Shown: positions 1-11,020, numbered from the stretch's first letter. The stretch is DNA of 64,000 nt from Papiliotrema nemorosa (GCA_032158125.1 JASKOT010000027.1:124001-188000), one strand, 5' to 3'. Notes: generated by a model not told the origin, from the sequence alone. Program-made: numbers and translations.

Positions 1-846
1 TCCTCGTCATCCTTCTTACTCCCATCCTCCTCATTCTTCCCTTCAGCCTGTTTCGCACTGAGATTCTCCTCTTCAGCCGACGTCGAAGTGGGAGGCTCTG
101 GCACCCAGTTGACCCCGTACCCTTTGGCGATTTCGTACAGATACGCATCCACCAATTCTTGTCCCGGAGTAAATAAAGCAAGCTTGCTTCGTATCCTGGC
201 AGGCACAGTCTCGGGGGGATCGTCGCTCTGTTGTAGGGAGAGTGAGAATGCACGGCCGTACTGGTTATCAGCCTTGGCGTGCCAGGTCGCGTGAGGAGCT
301 CGAGACTCGCCTTGTGCATCAACATTTCTCGAAGGACGTGTAGCTCTTTCAGCTCTGTTCGAGGTGCTGCGTAGACGATGGAGCAGACTGCATCTGATAT
401 ACTACCCTCAGGTTCAGTTCCACTGTAATCAGTAGTGATCTCCAATCCCTCTGAGCTCTAAGCCAGCGCCAGACCCGACTCACCTAGACGCATCTAGCAG
501 TCCGAATCGAGCTTGTAGTAGCTCTGTATACAGCTGACCGCTCAGCCTGTCACCTCCATGAGACACAAGAGGGAAACACACCTCGAGGAGTTCAAGCAGT
601 TCAACATGTATATCATCCTGGATCAACCCTTCCACTCTGATCTTGGCGGTCTCCACCCGTCCCTTGAGTAGTAGATCCGCGATCTCTCTCCTTGATTTCT
701 TTGCGAGAGCCAATTTCTTCTCTTGGAGTGTTCGAAGACGTTGTATGGAGAGTTTGAGCTGGACCTGGATCGTTAATGTCTGCGAGTAGAGAAGGACTCG
801 GTGTAGAGGAGCTGACCTTTGTCCTGGCAGAGTTCCAGGGCACCAT
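1..846 (-). CDS. IST1: IST1-like ESCRT-III regulator (3' end outside window)
   Basis: ESCRT-associated protein that binds Vps4 and ESCRT-III at endosomes and the division site. Exons read on the minus strand: 846-817, 764-582, 533-484, 422-311, 260 to beyond base 1. The start (MVPWNSARTK) splices into VQLKLSIQRLRTLQEKK, the basic first helix of IST1. The family signatures ARKEIADLL-like (SRREIADLLLKGR), AKIRVEGLIQDD, LLQARFGLLD, SIVYAAPR and LVDAYLYEIAKGYGV follow in order. Intron 4 (310-261) fits only as a GC-AG intron (GCGAGT...CTGATAACCAG), which restores the family sequence MLMHK/YGRAFSL. The tail becomes Glu/Ser/Lys-rich and runs off the window, so the C-terminal MIT-interacting end is not seen. 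Identity is confident from the ordered motifs. Confidence 0.88.
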
Positions 847-2050
847 TCTTCTTCCTTACGGGCCACTTGCAGGTCTTGAAAGGTTGACTCTGAGGCCGCA
901 ATGAAGTGCAATGAGTGATAGGATTGAGTGGACGAGTTGGAAGAGCTGTTGACGACTGACGATCTCGGTTAATCTGTTTATCCGGGTTGATCGCATCTGC
1001 TCAACGATCCTGCCAGGGGCGGACGACAATGGGCTTTCGTCAATGGTACGGTGAGTTAAAAGCTGTCTGATCCGAATGTTCCTGGTTCTTACAGCTTGCT
1101 CGGGAGATCTCTGGATGTCCAAAGGCTATTTTCTCCGGGTCCGCGATGTTAAACGCCTCGCAGAGACTCTGCTAGCCACAATCATTGTCCGACGTACAAT
1201 GAGGTCAAGGATCAGAAAGCAAGTCTGACTACCAAAAGCTCCCTTGGCGAGGCAGCTGAAAGATCGCGGGGGGAGGAAATGCAGCTTGGATACATCCGTA
1301 CAAGTGCATCTGCAACACCCTTATCTGCTGAGGACGGGCAGAGTTGCCACTAGCATCTGTCAGTGGAGGGGGTATTGTTGTTGACATTGGGAGAAAGACG
1401 AATTGGGCAGATATACCTGCCCGCCGGATGGTAAGTGCTTCTTTAGGATGCTCCTAAATTTTAGGTGCAAGGAATGTTCCGTACATCAGTGTGAGATGTG
1501 TTGATCGGGAACCGATTTCGGGATGCCAAAGTACCGCAGTATTTGTAGAATCTCAGCCTCCGCTCGAGAACGGTCTGAAGATGCAAAAGACTCCGGCAAG
1601 CTCATACTCTCAGTTCGGCATTTCTCATGGGACTTAGGCTAGTGAAGGGGCCGAGACATGCATTGAAGTCTGGGACTCTTCGATATGGGAAAAGTGCCGA
1701 ATCGCGTCGTCCCAACAGATTTTCTTCGGCGACAAAACTATGATTATAGTCTGACTGAACCTATGAAGGAGCCTCGACCCGGTCGAAACGCTCAGATTCG
1801 CAGTGAAATATCGCACTGGTATCCATCGGCTTTCGAGCCGAATGTCCAGCAAGATCCTTTGTCGACCTCCTGCCACAGCCAGATCAGCAGGATTCCGTGA
1901 TCGCCTGTTGCTCCTTTGATGTGCGAGACGAGTCGGTTATAGGCTCAATCTCACGGGGAAGTTTACGATCTCCTATACGTTCCACTCGTACCCATTGGAC
2001 AAGCTGGACGCCGTTGCCGGTGCACCTGCAAAACAGCCGAGGCTCGCATT
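847..2050. other. Intergenic region, no supported gene
   Basis: About 1.2 kb between the divergently transcribed IST1 and the next plus-strand gene. Open frames here (for example 1634-1876 minus and 1685-1900 plus) overlap each other, lack splice-linked partners and resemble no family I know. It probably holds both promoters and 5' leaders. Confidence 0.5.
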
Positions 2051-2869
2051 ATGGTCGCTGACTCGCCGTCCCCTCTGCCATCTACCCCGACACTGCAACC
2101 CTCGAAATCGCCGAGCAATCATGCGCACACGGCACCTTCTTCGCCTTTGTATCAGCTGAACCCTACCAGCCTAGCACCCATTGCCCCTTCTCACCGTGCT
2201 AGCGTTTCCATTCACTCATATTCCCCTCCCAACTCTGCGATCTCGACTCTGGCCCTCCCACAAGCCATCTCTCTTCTGCCTTCCCGGCCGGCTGTGATTT
2301 TCCCTCGTCAGAAGTACATCTCGGCGAAAATCTCCATCACACCCATGACCTCCCTGCTTCGTCCGCCTTCTCCATCGTTGGTGGAGACTTTACCTAGGTC
2401 TATGAAAGATCTGCAGACTTTGGGCGAATCAACCGCCAGACCGCCTTTGAGACCTGAAAGTCTGGTCGGGAGTACCACGGTTAAAGGCGGGAGTATGGAT
2501 CACCATGCGAGGGAGTATCAAGCCATCATTGACCGTCTGAGAGCCAGCAATGCAGAACCGACCCTTGATCAACAAACGGCGAAACCGGTCAGGATTGGTG
2601 AAGGACTGCCTGGGGAAGGGAGACAGCGGGTGGATGAGATCGAAGTCGAGTGGTGTTGGTTCTGCCACGATGAGTATCCAAGGGGAGAGATGGTGCTTCA
2701 GACTCTGGAAAAGGACGGGCAGCAATGGGTATGTGGTGGATGCATCACGCAGAATCATATGCGTCAATCAGAAGGAAGCACAAGATGGGGGTATCTTGAC
2801 GGAGGAGCGGATGGCTTGGGCAAGGTGGATATCAGTATGGTCAGAGGTAACCTGAGCGCAATGTCGTAG
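2051..2869 (+). CDS. Orphan protein with two C-terminal CxxC pairs
   Basis: Intronless frame of 272 codons starting at a clear ATG. I do not recognise the family. Residues 1-120 are rich in Ser and Pro and look disordered. Residues about 155-170 form a short amphipathic segment (REYQAIIDRLRA). The C-terminal third carries WCWFC near residues 202-205 and CGGC near 228-231, the spacing of a four-cysteine zinc ribbon or half RING. The remainder is Gly-rich. The absence of introns is unusual beside its neighbours, most of which carry introns. A zinc-binding role is inferred only from the paired cysteines. Confidence 0.6.
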   Translation: MVADSPSPLPSTPTLQPSKSPSNHAHTAPSSPLYQLNPTSLAPIAPSHRASVSIHSYSPPNSAISTLALPQAISLLPSRPAVIFPRQKYISAKISITPMTSLLRPPSPSLVETLPRSMKDLQTLGESTARPPLRPESLVGSTTVKGGSMDHHAREYQAIIDRLRASNAEPTLDQQTAKPVRIGEGLPGEGRQRVDEIEVEWCWFCHDEYPRGEMVLQTLEKDGQQWVCGGCITQNHMRQSEGSTRWGYLDGGADGLGKVDISMVRGNLSAMS

Positions 2870-3298
2870 ACAGTCTGTACTCTATGGACGGTTGTTGTGC
2901 AGCTTCATCAGAATAGCCGTGAGCGAGCTAAAGCAGCTTGTCATGTGAGTATGGCCTAAGATCATCGCTCTTTATTGGTCTTGCTTAGTGATCAATCTGT
3001 CTTCGAAGGGTTTCGGTCGGCGAAATTGCGAGAGAGGTCAGGCAGATTAAGCCCAGCGAATCTTGAAGGTCTCTGAAGACGGGCAGACGATATCCCTGCA
3101 TGCGATGAACACTCGGCGAGGCATCTGATAGTCAGGTAAGCAGAAACTATTTTCTCATTTAGCAAGCCATCATCGATGGTGACACGGGAAGGTGCAGGGA
3201 TGTCAGAGGGTGATATGATACAGTGTCGAAATCGGTCCTCGGTCAGCAAGATTTATTTCGCGATTCCACATCTACTGTCGATCAGTCCCTACATCGAA
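2870..3298. other. Intergenic region upstream of FMC1
   Basis: No supported gene. Short frames on both strands overlap and have no recognisable motif. It should contain the 3' end of the orphan gene and the FMC1 promoter. Confidence 0.45.
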
Positions 3299-3691
3299 AT
3301 GAGCACCTCGACGACGCACCTGTATAGATCAGCTCTCCGAGAGCTCCGCCTGGCGGTGAGACCAAGTTCCAAAACACCACGGAGTGGTAGCTGACTTGTA
3401 GTCTCGCAAATCCAGAGCTACCCGATCACCCGTTGTTCAGAGTCATCTCCGAGAAATCGTCGCTTCATCATCATCTTCCAACGTCGCTGCCTCTCTTACT
3501 GAGATACGCGACTTTCTGAGGTCAACGAGGATACATGCTGTAAGTTAATACCAAGATAGATTCGGCTCCAGCTGATATGATAGGAATTACTGAAGAGGTA
3601 TAACCCTATTGCGGACATGACAGAAGAGGAGAGGATACATGCTACAGCTAGAAGAGTCGGTCTGGATACACCTATGGAGTACAAATCATGA
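3299..3691 (+). CDS. FMC1: LYR-motif protein, FMC1-like F1-ATPase assembly factor
   Basis: Small mitochondrial LYR protein; the Fmc1 family supports assembly of the F1 part of ATP synthase. Exons 3299-3355, 3402-3539 and 3584-3691 give 130 aa with phases that close exactly. The N-terminus contains LYRSALRELRLA, the LYR tripeptide followed by the Arg/Leu helix. The middle has a second helix ending in RDFLRSTRIHA. The end has ELLKRYNP and MTEEERIHATARRVGLDTP, the pattern I know from fungal Fmc1 proteins. Introns are 46 and 44 nt with CTGAC and CTGAT branch points. Another LYR family member is possible, but the C-terminal pattern favours FMC1. Confidence 0.78.
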
Positions 3692-4088
3692 GCCTACTGA
3701 GCATTCTGTCCTCGCATTACGAGCAGGGTTGAGCGACGGGACGGAGGACGAGGGTGGATTAGCTGGACCACCTGGATGATATGATCTCATGCATTATGAC
3801 TTTCACAGGCAGATGCCATGTCCTTCTGTCATTCCGCGCAGAGCTGTTGGAGCTCCCTGCATTGTCGTGTCGCACAGCATGGTTGCTGCGAGGACAATCC
3901 CCTCGGTCGACACCAAGGATCAGCGCACCTCGACGTCACTTCTCGACGTTGACCTCTACCTCCTCTACCTCCTTTCTCTCTCTCTTCTCTTTCCATCACA
4001 CATCGTCTCTGACCTGGAACGCTCACACACTCACACTACCAGGCCTCGCATAGCATCGTACATCTCCTCCATCTGTCGACTCTACAAG
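3692..4088. promoter_or_regulatory. Promoter region with a pyrimidine tract
   Basis: About 400 bp with no supported gene. The final 130 bp are strongly CT-rich on the plus strand (about 3945-4010), the kind of tract found just upstream of transcription starts in many basidiomycete genes. An in-frame ATG at 3789 would extend the next gene by 100 residues through this tract, which looks like leader rather than protein. Confidence 0.45.
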
Positions 4089-4568
4089 ATGTCCGACATC
4101 ACTGCTCCTACCTCTTCTCCTCTCGCTCCATCACAATCCCCTTCCGCCGCTCAGGACCCTCTAGCATCAACCACTGCCCCTCTTCCTATCCCTGGTCGAT
4201 CTTCAGCCCTCTCACCCCCGCTAGACCCCTCAAAGCTCAACCAAAACCCTGCCGACCTCCCGGCTCCTCCACCCAAAGAAGGTCCTCCTGAGCCTACCGC
4301 ACCACTCCGTTCACCTGAGTCTGGGCCTCACGACTCGGCTTACCTCGATACGGGAATCTCGGAATCGCCGTCTCATCCGACTGTAGCGGAAACGGGGGTA
4401 TTATCAAGCAGCGTAGGTGGATCAGGAGGACCTAAGAGTGGTCAGTTGAGGAGAAACGAAGCGGGCGCTAAGGGGGAGAAGGAGATCATAAAGCTGGGAA
4501 GTCTAGGTGGGGAGGGTCTCAAGATCAAACCGCCTGTTGGATCGCCAACCACCGAGAATGGTCAATGA
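4089..4568 (+). CDS. Ser/Pro-rich orphan protein
   Basis: Single-exon frame of 159 residues. I chose the ATG at 4089 because the sequence before it is a CT-rich leader. The protein is low in complexity: residues 1-80 are mostly Ser, Pro, Ala and Thr; residues 95-125 include SESPSHPTVAETGVL; the last 45 residues are Gly/Lys/Glu-rich with KEIIKLGSLGGEGLK. No signal peptide or membrane segment is visible. It looks disordered and I cannot assign a function. Codon use and the frame length against the other frames support a real gene. Confidence 0.55.
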   Translation: MSDITAPTSSPLAPSQSPSAAQDPLASTTAPLPIPGRSSALSPPLDPSKLNQNPADLPAPPPKEGPPEPTAPLRSPESGPHDSAYLDTGISESPSHPTVAETGVLSSSVGGSGGPKSGQLRRNEAGAKGEKEIIKLGSLGGEGLKIKPPVGSPTTENGQ

Positions 4569-4948
4569 GGGAAAGATCAGCCCCGCAGGGCCGCAAGGCT
4601 AGGATCCTGTAGGTTGCATTGTTGAAGTGGAACACGAGCTGACTCGCAGTCGACTGAGCAATTACTTGTAGCAAACCCGCGGCCTGTGAAGATAGGAAGA
4701 AGACTTTACGCGTCAGGCATATGCGATGTAAGATAATGCAGACTGGACTATGCAGTGCAACGCCCAATAACATGAACGCGCAGCCTGACGGGAGTCTCCT
4801 GGATTGAACAGCCAGCCTGACACTGTTGAATGGCACGAGAACAGTGACATTTCTTCGCTCACTTTTGCTATCATAAAGGCATCATCAACTTCATCATTAT
4901 CATCATTGTCGTTGACGCAGTGATAAGGCGTGTCTCTAGTCTGAACAT
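4569..4948. other. Convergent intergenic region
   Basis: About 380 bp between the 3' ends of the orphan gene and the DNA ligase. Nothing beyond probable 3' leaders is visible. Confidence 0.4.
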
Positions 4949-7188
4949 TCAGATTGTCCGCTTCCCCTCATTCCAGACCGCTTTGACTCGAGGGAATCGC
5001 AGGCTTGTTCCACTCTCTCTACTCGCCGACTCGCTCTCCGAGAAGTACTCTACTGTAATCTGCTTACCGACCTGCAACATGAGCTGACAGAGGGACCACA
5101 CATTGACTAGCTCACAATCAAAGAAGGATCTTTGGCAAATTGGATCCTTTCCTTTGGAGTGAACCCGCTTCCCACCGCGACTCTATGCCCCTTGTGCTCG
5201 ATCCAAACATTCTTCATGGCTTCGTAAAAGGCGTATACCCCATCTATTGGCAACCTCTGTTCTGAAGTTTCAAGATCAACCACTGTATATTCTGCGTCCT
5301 GCAGTTTCTTGAACTTCCTGATGTCCGCTCTGGGCATTAGCGACAGTTTTACACCACTAGCAGGGGGGCATACGATCGTGTTCCCTTATAAGGAACATCC
5401 GCACGGAAGATCAACCCTTCCCATCCTTCATTCATCGCTCTTTCCATCATACCATCCACATCTCCGGGCTTCATTGGCCATTGCACCAAAGCCCTCACCT
5501 TTGGCTCCTTTGACTCCATCATCATCTTCGCTCGTAACCATTCTGTCAATTCCCTGGTGATCTCCGCTCTCTTCCCGAAGGTGTTACCAAGGCCTTGATC
5601 CGGTAGCGCTTTCTGGGCATGTACTTCCGCCCATGATAGTGTGTCGAACAAAAAGTACATTGGATTCTCCATCGTAGCGTGCCGCTTGACCATCGATACA
5701 GCGGATGCAAAGTCTTCGACGAGTCCATCATTCTCCCACAAGGCACTGGCGCCGGTGCCGTCGTCGCTTATCCGGACAGGTTGAGATCCAGCTTTGACCA
5801 TCACGCAAACCTCTCCGTCCAGCACGAGACGCTTGATGACCCCTTCATCCTGTTGTTCAACAAGGACAGGATCTTGGTCTAGGATCGTTCGCAGGCTGGG
5901 GTAATCTTGGATATGTACTAGCTGCGATTCCAGCTCGTCGAGGGAACCAAACTCGTTGCCTGACCGGGAGACGAATCGCGCTTCGTCGAAAGTGATGGGC
6001 TCGGAAGAATCGTGAGGGACATGGAAGTCGAGTAGAGCTATGACCCGTACTCCGTCGAGCTTGCGTGAGGCGTACCAGTTGGAAGCCCGTTTCTGGAGGT
6101 CTTTGAGCTGATGAGGGGCTATAGTCGTACCGAGTGCGCAGCTGAAGCTCTTCAGACCGTCGTTGACATCTCTCCCCGTGACTATAGGCGCTGCTGCAGA
6201 TGTGTTAGATGGTGAATTGGCGGTTTCCGTGCTTCGTTCTTTAGAGGGATTCACCTCATTGTAGGAGCTCATCGACGGGGGTCCGGGGAACGGTCCGGGA
6301 GAGACAATCTCCTCGGCCGGCTTGGTATCATTCTGAAGATCCGGCCATCGTACCCCAGCAAGTACCTTCAGCCCTACTCCCGCTTTGAGGTTCCTCTCCA
6401 CCAACAACCAAAATGCCTCTTCGGCTCGTACCACAACCCTGGCTTGATCACCGTCGCTCTCGCTCTTGTTGGATTCGCTATAGTCTTGATCGAGCAGCAC
6501 ATTGGGTCTTGAGACGGCGGGAGTAGTTTCTCCTGCTCTTGCACGATGATATAGGCTGTACGCTTGACTGATATGGCCGAGGAGGAAAATCGTAACGTAG
6601 TGATAGGCGTAGTTGCCGGTGATACTTCTCCCCTCCAATTTTCGGAGTATACCCATGAGTGAATCTCCGGCCGCCTTATCCCATGTGATACTGGGGTCTT
6701 CTGGGTGATTTATCGTTCCCGTCTCCTCGGCTTGACGGATTCTAGCGTCGTTATAGTCGTAACATGCCTGCTTGGTGACGTGAAATCGCGTTTTAGGCCC
6801 AAGAGCGCTAAATCGTCAGCGAAGAATTCAGAGGTCCGGGTTCTCCTACTCACTACTCTATCAGATCCCGTAACCTGGTGTACTCAGCTATGATGAGTTG
6901 TTTCTGTTGGGGTTGATTGGTCCGACGAAGCCGGTCTACCATCTCGGAGACGGTCAACAATTGCTCGATTGTTGCCGATTTTTTGGGGTCCCCTTGTAAT
7001 TGCATAGGTTCGGCACCCAGCCGTCCGTATATGCTGGAACATTTTTCCATCGCCTCGCTACCCGCAAAAGCGGTCTTGCTGTCGCTGGTCGCGTACCGCT
7101 CGAGTGACAACCTGAGGTTCTGGATCGCAGGTCGACATAGGCTGGTCATCCGCCGACCACCCAGACTTGACCTTGCGGCAGCTCTCAT
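4949..7188 (-). CDS. ATP-dependent DNA ligase, probably mitochondrial
   Basis: Exons 7188-6854, 6807-5374, 5317-5116 and 5071-4949 sum to 697 aa. The nucleotidyltransferase motifs are in order: motif I KLDGVR with the predicted adenylated lysine at about residue 361, SRSGNEF (motif Ia/II region), LDGEVC (III), FLFDTLSW, EGLIFR (IV) and the K of KFKKLQDAEY (V). A compact OB domain follows (VAVGSGFT, VGKQITVEY, LRFPRVKAVW). The first 35 residues are rich in Arg, Ser and Ala and lack acids, like a mitochondrial presequence. The architecture is the short KxDGxR-OB type rather than LIG1 or LIG4. The upstream 350 residues are unfamiliar. The final exon is inferred: frame 3 would stop at 5107, but a good GTGAGC intron adds a typical OB ending. 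Confidence 0.85.
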
Positions 7189-8547
7189 GGTGACGAGCAG
7201 AGCTCAAATGACAGCCGCTCGAGGTCGACTTATATGCCAACGAGGCTGATGAGACTGAGCAGGAGCATGGATAGCGATGAATGATGAATGAGCGAAACGA
7301 GAAGCTGAAGCTGACAATCCCGTCACAACAATGGGGCTCCACTTCACCCTCCTTCTTGTGGCGCATCGACAATCATGTACAATGATGCATACGAAGACCA
7401 GCTCCGATCGACCGACGAAACAGATGATATGGAAGCGATTGCAACTTTCCCGCTCGAGCTCGGCCTACTCAACAAGCAAGAGAAGAATGGTAAAAACGTA
7501 AAACCGAAAGAACGAGTGGGGAGAGAGGGAGTCGCCTGGAGCAAGCGGTGACCGATAACGAGGCATAGACAAGCAAAGAGGTGGTGAAGAATTCACTATA
7601 AAGACTAATAATGGGTCATCCTGTCCTAAGCTGAGACTTGAATCACTCACCGGGCTGTCAAAGACGACAATGCCGCTGAAAGAGGGACCATCGATTGTTT
7701 CGACCTCGGGGTGAAGCTGATGCCGATGCAGTATCTGACGCAGGATAGACTCCGACATATACGGTCGCGGTCAGTCCAAGAGAACAGGTGCAAGGTGCAG
7801 GGCCAAAGTAGGAGCGCTTGACACGGCAATTTGTGCAACACAATCTGGCGGTGCTGATACCTGATACCTGCAGCCCGTCGCAACAAGGTGTCTTGTTCTT
7901 GTCGGCACTTGAAGCAGAATCCACGGCAAACATCTCCCCGTTTCCCACCTCGATAATGCCGACCTCGGTGACAACCTGCACAAGCATATCTGTATTCCCG
8001 CACTTTGGTAGTATCTACCGCTGTTTTCCCATCCGCTTCCCAGCGAGAGATGGGAGGACCGCGAGTCTACCCGCACCTGCAAGGAATACTCCGGTCGCTG
8101 GCCCATCCCAATGGGTCGACAGCCCTCGACATGAACCTCCGCACATCCCACAATCGGCGAGGAAGCTCGAAACTCCACTAAGGAGGATCCTTTCGAGACG
8201 AAGAAGGGGGATGTACCCGGGGGATGACCAAGCCCACAGGCCGTGATCGATGTCGCATTGGAAGGGGATACTCTTGTATATACTCCTTCATCTGTCCATA
8301 ACGTGTCCGCCTTTAACTCATGCTTATCACGGGCCTCCCAGTCCGACCAGCGCAGGTGCAGACTCGCTTTGTGGTGGTGATTTAGAAAAAACGGTTTGTA
8401 ATGCCCCATTACAAAATGATTTCTAATGGCTTTCAACCGAGTTTTGTGCCTCGCTCTGGAACATCGCACCCACCCTTGAACCAGCTATCTGGCGACTGAA
8501 CACCTCATCACCCTTCGCGTTAAGGACAGAGACTCACTGGGGCCAAC
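7189..8547. promoter_or_regulatory. Region between ligase and FIP1, partly unresolved
   Basis: About 1.36 kb holding the divergent promoters of the ligase and FIP1. The FIP1-proximal end contains GGTTTGTAATGC at 8393-8404 and CATTACAAAATG at 8407-8418, a module also seen near 20410 and 48630. A possible small minus-strand gene occupies 7344-8003 and is listed separately. The rest shows no coding signal. Confidence 0.5.
7344..8003 (-). pseudogene. Possible small cysteine-containing gene, unresolved or broken
   Basis: Several overlapping minus-strand frames look partly coding, but no clean model joins them. One frame starting near 8003 has FCFKCRQEQDTLLRR; another carries CCTNC a few codons later. 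The two are separated by a perfect 7-bp tandem repeat (plus-strand CTGATAC at 7854-7860 and 7861-7867). Counted once, the repeat would place both CxxC pairs in one frame. Downstream, an ATG at 7758 opens a 36-codon exon ending at a strong GTGAGT donor at about 7650. The layout could be a decayed gene, a zinc-ribbon protein with a splice I cannot find, or chance. No function is assigned. Confidence 0.25.
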
Positions 8548-10820
8548 ATGGACATGGACGATGATGATGCTTTCCTCTACGGCGACGAAGAGGAGGTCAC
8601 TCAACAGCCGACTACTACAGGTGAGTTCTGGCGAGGTGCCTGCGAGTCGTACTGACGATGCAGCTCCCGCAAAGGATGTCAAGCCCGATACGTCGCTCTC
8701 GGCGTCCATGGCAGCGTGAGCTTGCCCGTCAACTGACTTGATGGGGTAGCTTATGATCAGATCCCTCGCGGCATACGGGATAGACCCCACTACGGCTGTC
8801 GCAGCTGAAAACCCGGAGGATGGAGGGGTAGAAGAGGAAGATCCAGAGGACGAGGACGAAGACAGTGATAGTGACGAAGACGACGTCAAGGTGGTCTTTA
8901 ACACTGGCGCACAACGTCTCGACTTGAGGTTGGTGGACTCGTGCGCGCGCTGCATCGGAATACTGATGTGTAGGAAACCTCAGTCTCAGCCTAGCAATAT
9001 CATTGGTGTCGGTAAATGGGCGCACACGTCCACCGGGACGGCTGCACCCACTGTAGCTACGCCTAACGCTGCACCTGCGACTCCGAGAGGTGAGCTCAAT
9101 CTGACGGCGACATCGGATCATAGCTGACCTGTAGTGGTCGCGCCTACAGCAAACCAGACGACAGAATACACGCCGACAAGTCGACCAGGTACGACACCCA
9201 CCCCGGCCCTTACATCTATCGTCCAAGCACCCCTTGTCAACCCCGCAATCCCACTTTCAGGCGACGAAGGGACAGCACCGAACATTGCCTTACCCTCTTC
9301 TTCCTTACCCCCTGTAACGTCTCATTCGTCGTACAAGATTGATCCGGAAAATCCAAGCGGTATCATTCCCAGTACAGGAAATTCGACCTATGATATCGAT
9401 GTAGCCCAATTCGAAGGCTCTGGTCAACCATGGAGGAGACCTGGGAGCGATATTCAGGATTGGTTCAACTTTGGTTTTGACGAAGTCACATATCCAAAAT
9501 TCCTGCGATACAGGCAGGAAATGGAGATTGGTAGAGCGGCTCTGGTACGTTCACATTTGGCCTATTTGTCTGTGTGCAACGTGGGTGTGGATCTGATGAC
9601 AGATGAACATGCCAATGGGTGGTATGAACCCTGAAATCGCACAAATGTTGCACCTTCCAAACCCGATGATGGCGATGAACATGGGCAACATGAATCAGAT
9701 GAACCAGATGGCCCAGCTCAATCAAATGGGTCAGATGGCGCAGATGGGTCAAATGGGCAATATGCCTTTCACCCCTCAGCAGATGCAGGCGATGCAGCAG
9801 CAGATGGGAATGGGAGGAATGGGCATGGACGGGATGATGATGCAGCAACAGCAGCAGCAATTCCAACAACAACAACAACAGATGCAAGGACAACAAGGGC
9901 TTGGACAAATGCAAGGTCAACCTATGCATCAGCGATCTGGTGAGTCTCCGATTCGCCTATATGGTAATGATACTGACGGCAGCTTCGCAAAGGATGAGCG
10001 CGACGCCCGCGCCCGGTCAGACTACAGGGGAGGGCGGAGAGGAGGTGAAACAAGAGGAAGGAGCCGACAATGTGAGGTCTCTAAGTCTCAATCGAAATTT
10101 GAGCTGATGTCAGGCCGCTACCATTCCGGAACCTGCACCTCAGGCTCAAAGAGGTCAAATACCCCTTCGAGGTATGCCTGCCGGTCGCGGCACAGCGATG
10201 CGTGGTCGAGGCGGCGGTGAGTTCCTGCTGGAAAGGAGACAATCTCAAGCTGACTACTAGCGATACCCAGTGGACCTCGAGCAGGCGTTGCTCTCCCTGT
10301 AAATATCCCCAAAGGACCGAAAGCTGGAAGATTCAAGGACAAGGACAAGGTTGAGAATGCCACCAGCGATCTCAATTACGGCGACGAAGAGAGCTCGTAT
10401 CCTGCTTCCAATACGAACACTGGCGGAGGCGCAGCATCTCGAGACAATTCCCCAACCAAGTCTGATCGAAGGAGTAGATCTAGGCGACAGCGGGAGCGAA
10501 GCTACGACGACGGTTACGATTCCAGGGATTCTTATTCTTACCGAAGTGACAGGAGTGCATCGCCAGGTCGAGATAGGGAACGGGACAGAGATCGGTCGAG
10601 GCGGAGCTCAAGAAGGAATAGGGACAAAGATGAGGACGATTACGACTCCAGAGAGAGGGAGCGGGACAGAGGGGACAAGAAAAAGGATAAGCGGAAGCGG
10701 GATGAGGCAGGCGGTTCTGGAAATGTCTTGGGTCCAGGAGGCTGGGCTACAGACGAAGAGGAGGAAGCCAGGCCAAGGTCTGTCCGAAAATCCAAAAGAT
10801 CGTTGCGCAAGCTCACATGA
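8548..10820 (+). CDS. FIP1: FIP1, pre-mRNA polyadenylation factor subunit
   Basis: Component of the cleavage and polyadenylation factor that tethers poly(A) polymerase. Nine exons: 8548-8620, 8664-8715, 8761-8928, 8974-9089, 9135-9544, 9603-9939, 9983-10071, 10114-10216, 10261-10820; total 635 aa. The N-terminus is acidic (Asp/Glu runs), as in Fip1. The diagnostic Fip1 motif lies in exon 5: IDPENPSGIIPSTG, YDIDVAQFEG, QPWRRPGSDIQDWFNFGFDE. Exon 6 encodes about 112 residues dominated by Met, Gln, Asn and Gly. The C-terminal exon is rich in Arg-Asp/Arg-Ser dipeptides, as in animal and plant FIP1 but not S. cerevisiae. Donor 3 is GTTGGT, the only weak one. Confidence 0.93.
9603..9939 (+). repeat. 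Met/Gln-rich low-complexity repeat inside FIP1
   Basis: Exon 6 of FIP1 consists largely of imperfect repeats of MxxMNQM/QMGQMAQMG type units followed by polyglutamine interrupted by Met. It is a coding repeat likely to vary in length between strains, and resembles prion-like linkers. Confidence 0.8.
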
Positions 10821-11020
10821 CAAGGCGGAAGAAGAGCTACGATTCGGAAGAAGAGGATCGGTACGCGAGAAGAAGCAAAAGGCGATGAGAGGTTAGACAA
10901 GCTCTTGCTGTTGCTTTAAATCACGGCTGTGTGATATGCACTGTTTCAAAATGACATCTATGACAGACAGCGAGTTCATCGCAGCTAGGAGAATATGAGA
11001 TGATCGAAAGACCAAGCGGT

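Noticed and set aside
3789..4088. 100-codon N-terminal extension of the Ser/Pro-rich orphan
   Set aside because: It runs through a CT-rich leader and includes another overlapping frame; the ATG at 4089 is better.
9486..9929. Minus-strand frame of 147 codons rich in His and Leu
   Set aside because: It is the mirror of the Met/Gln-rich FIP1 exon; composition is explained by the plus-strand repeats.
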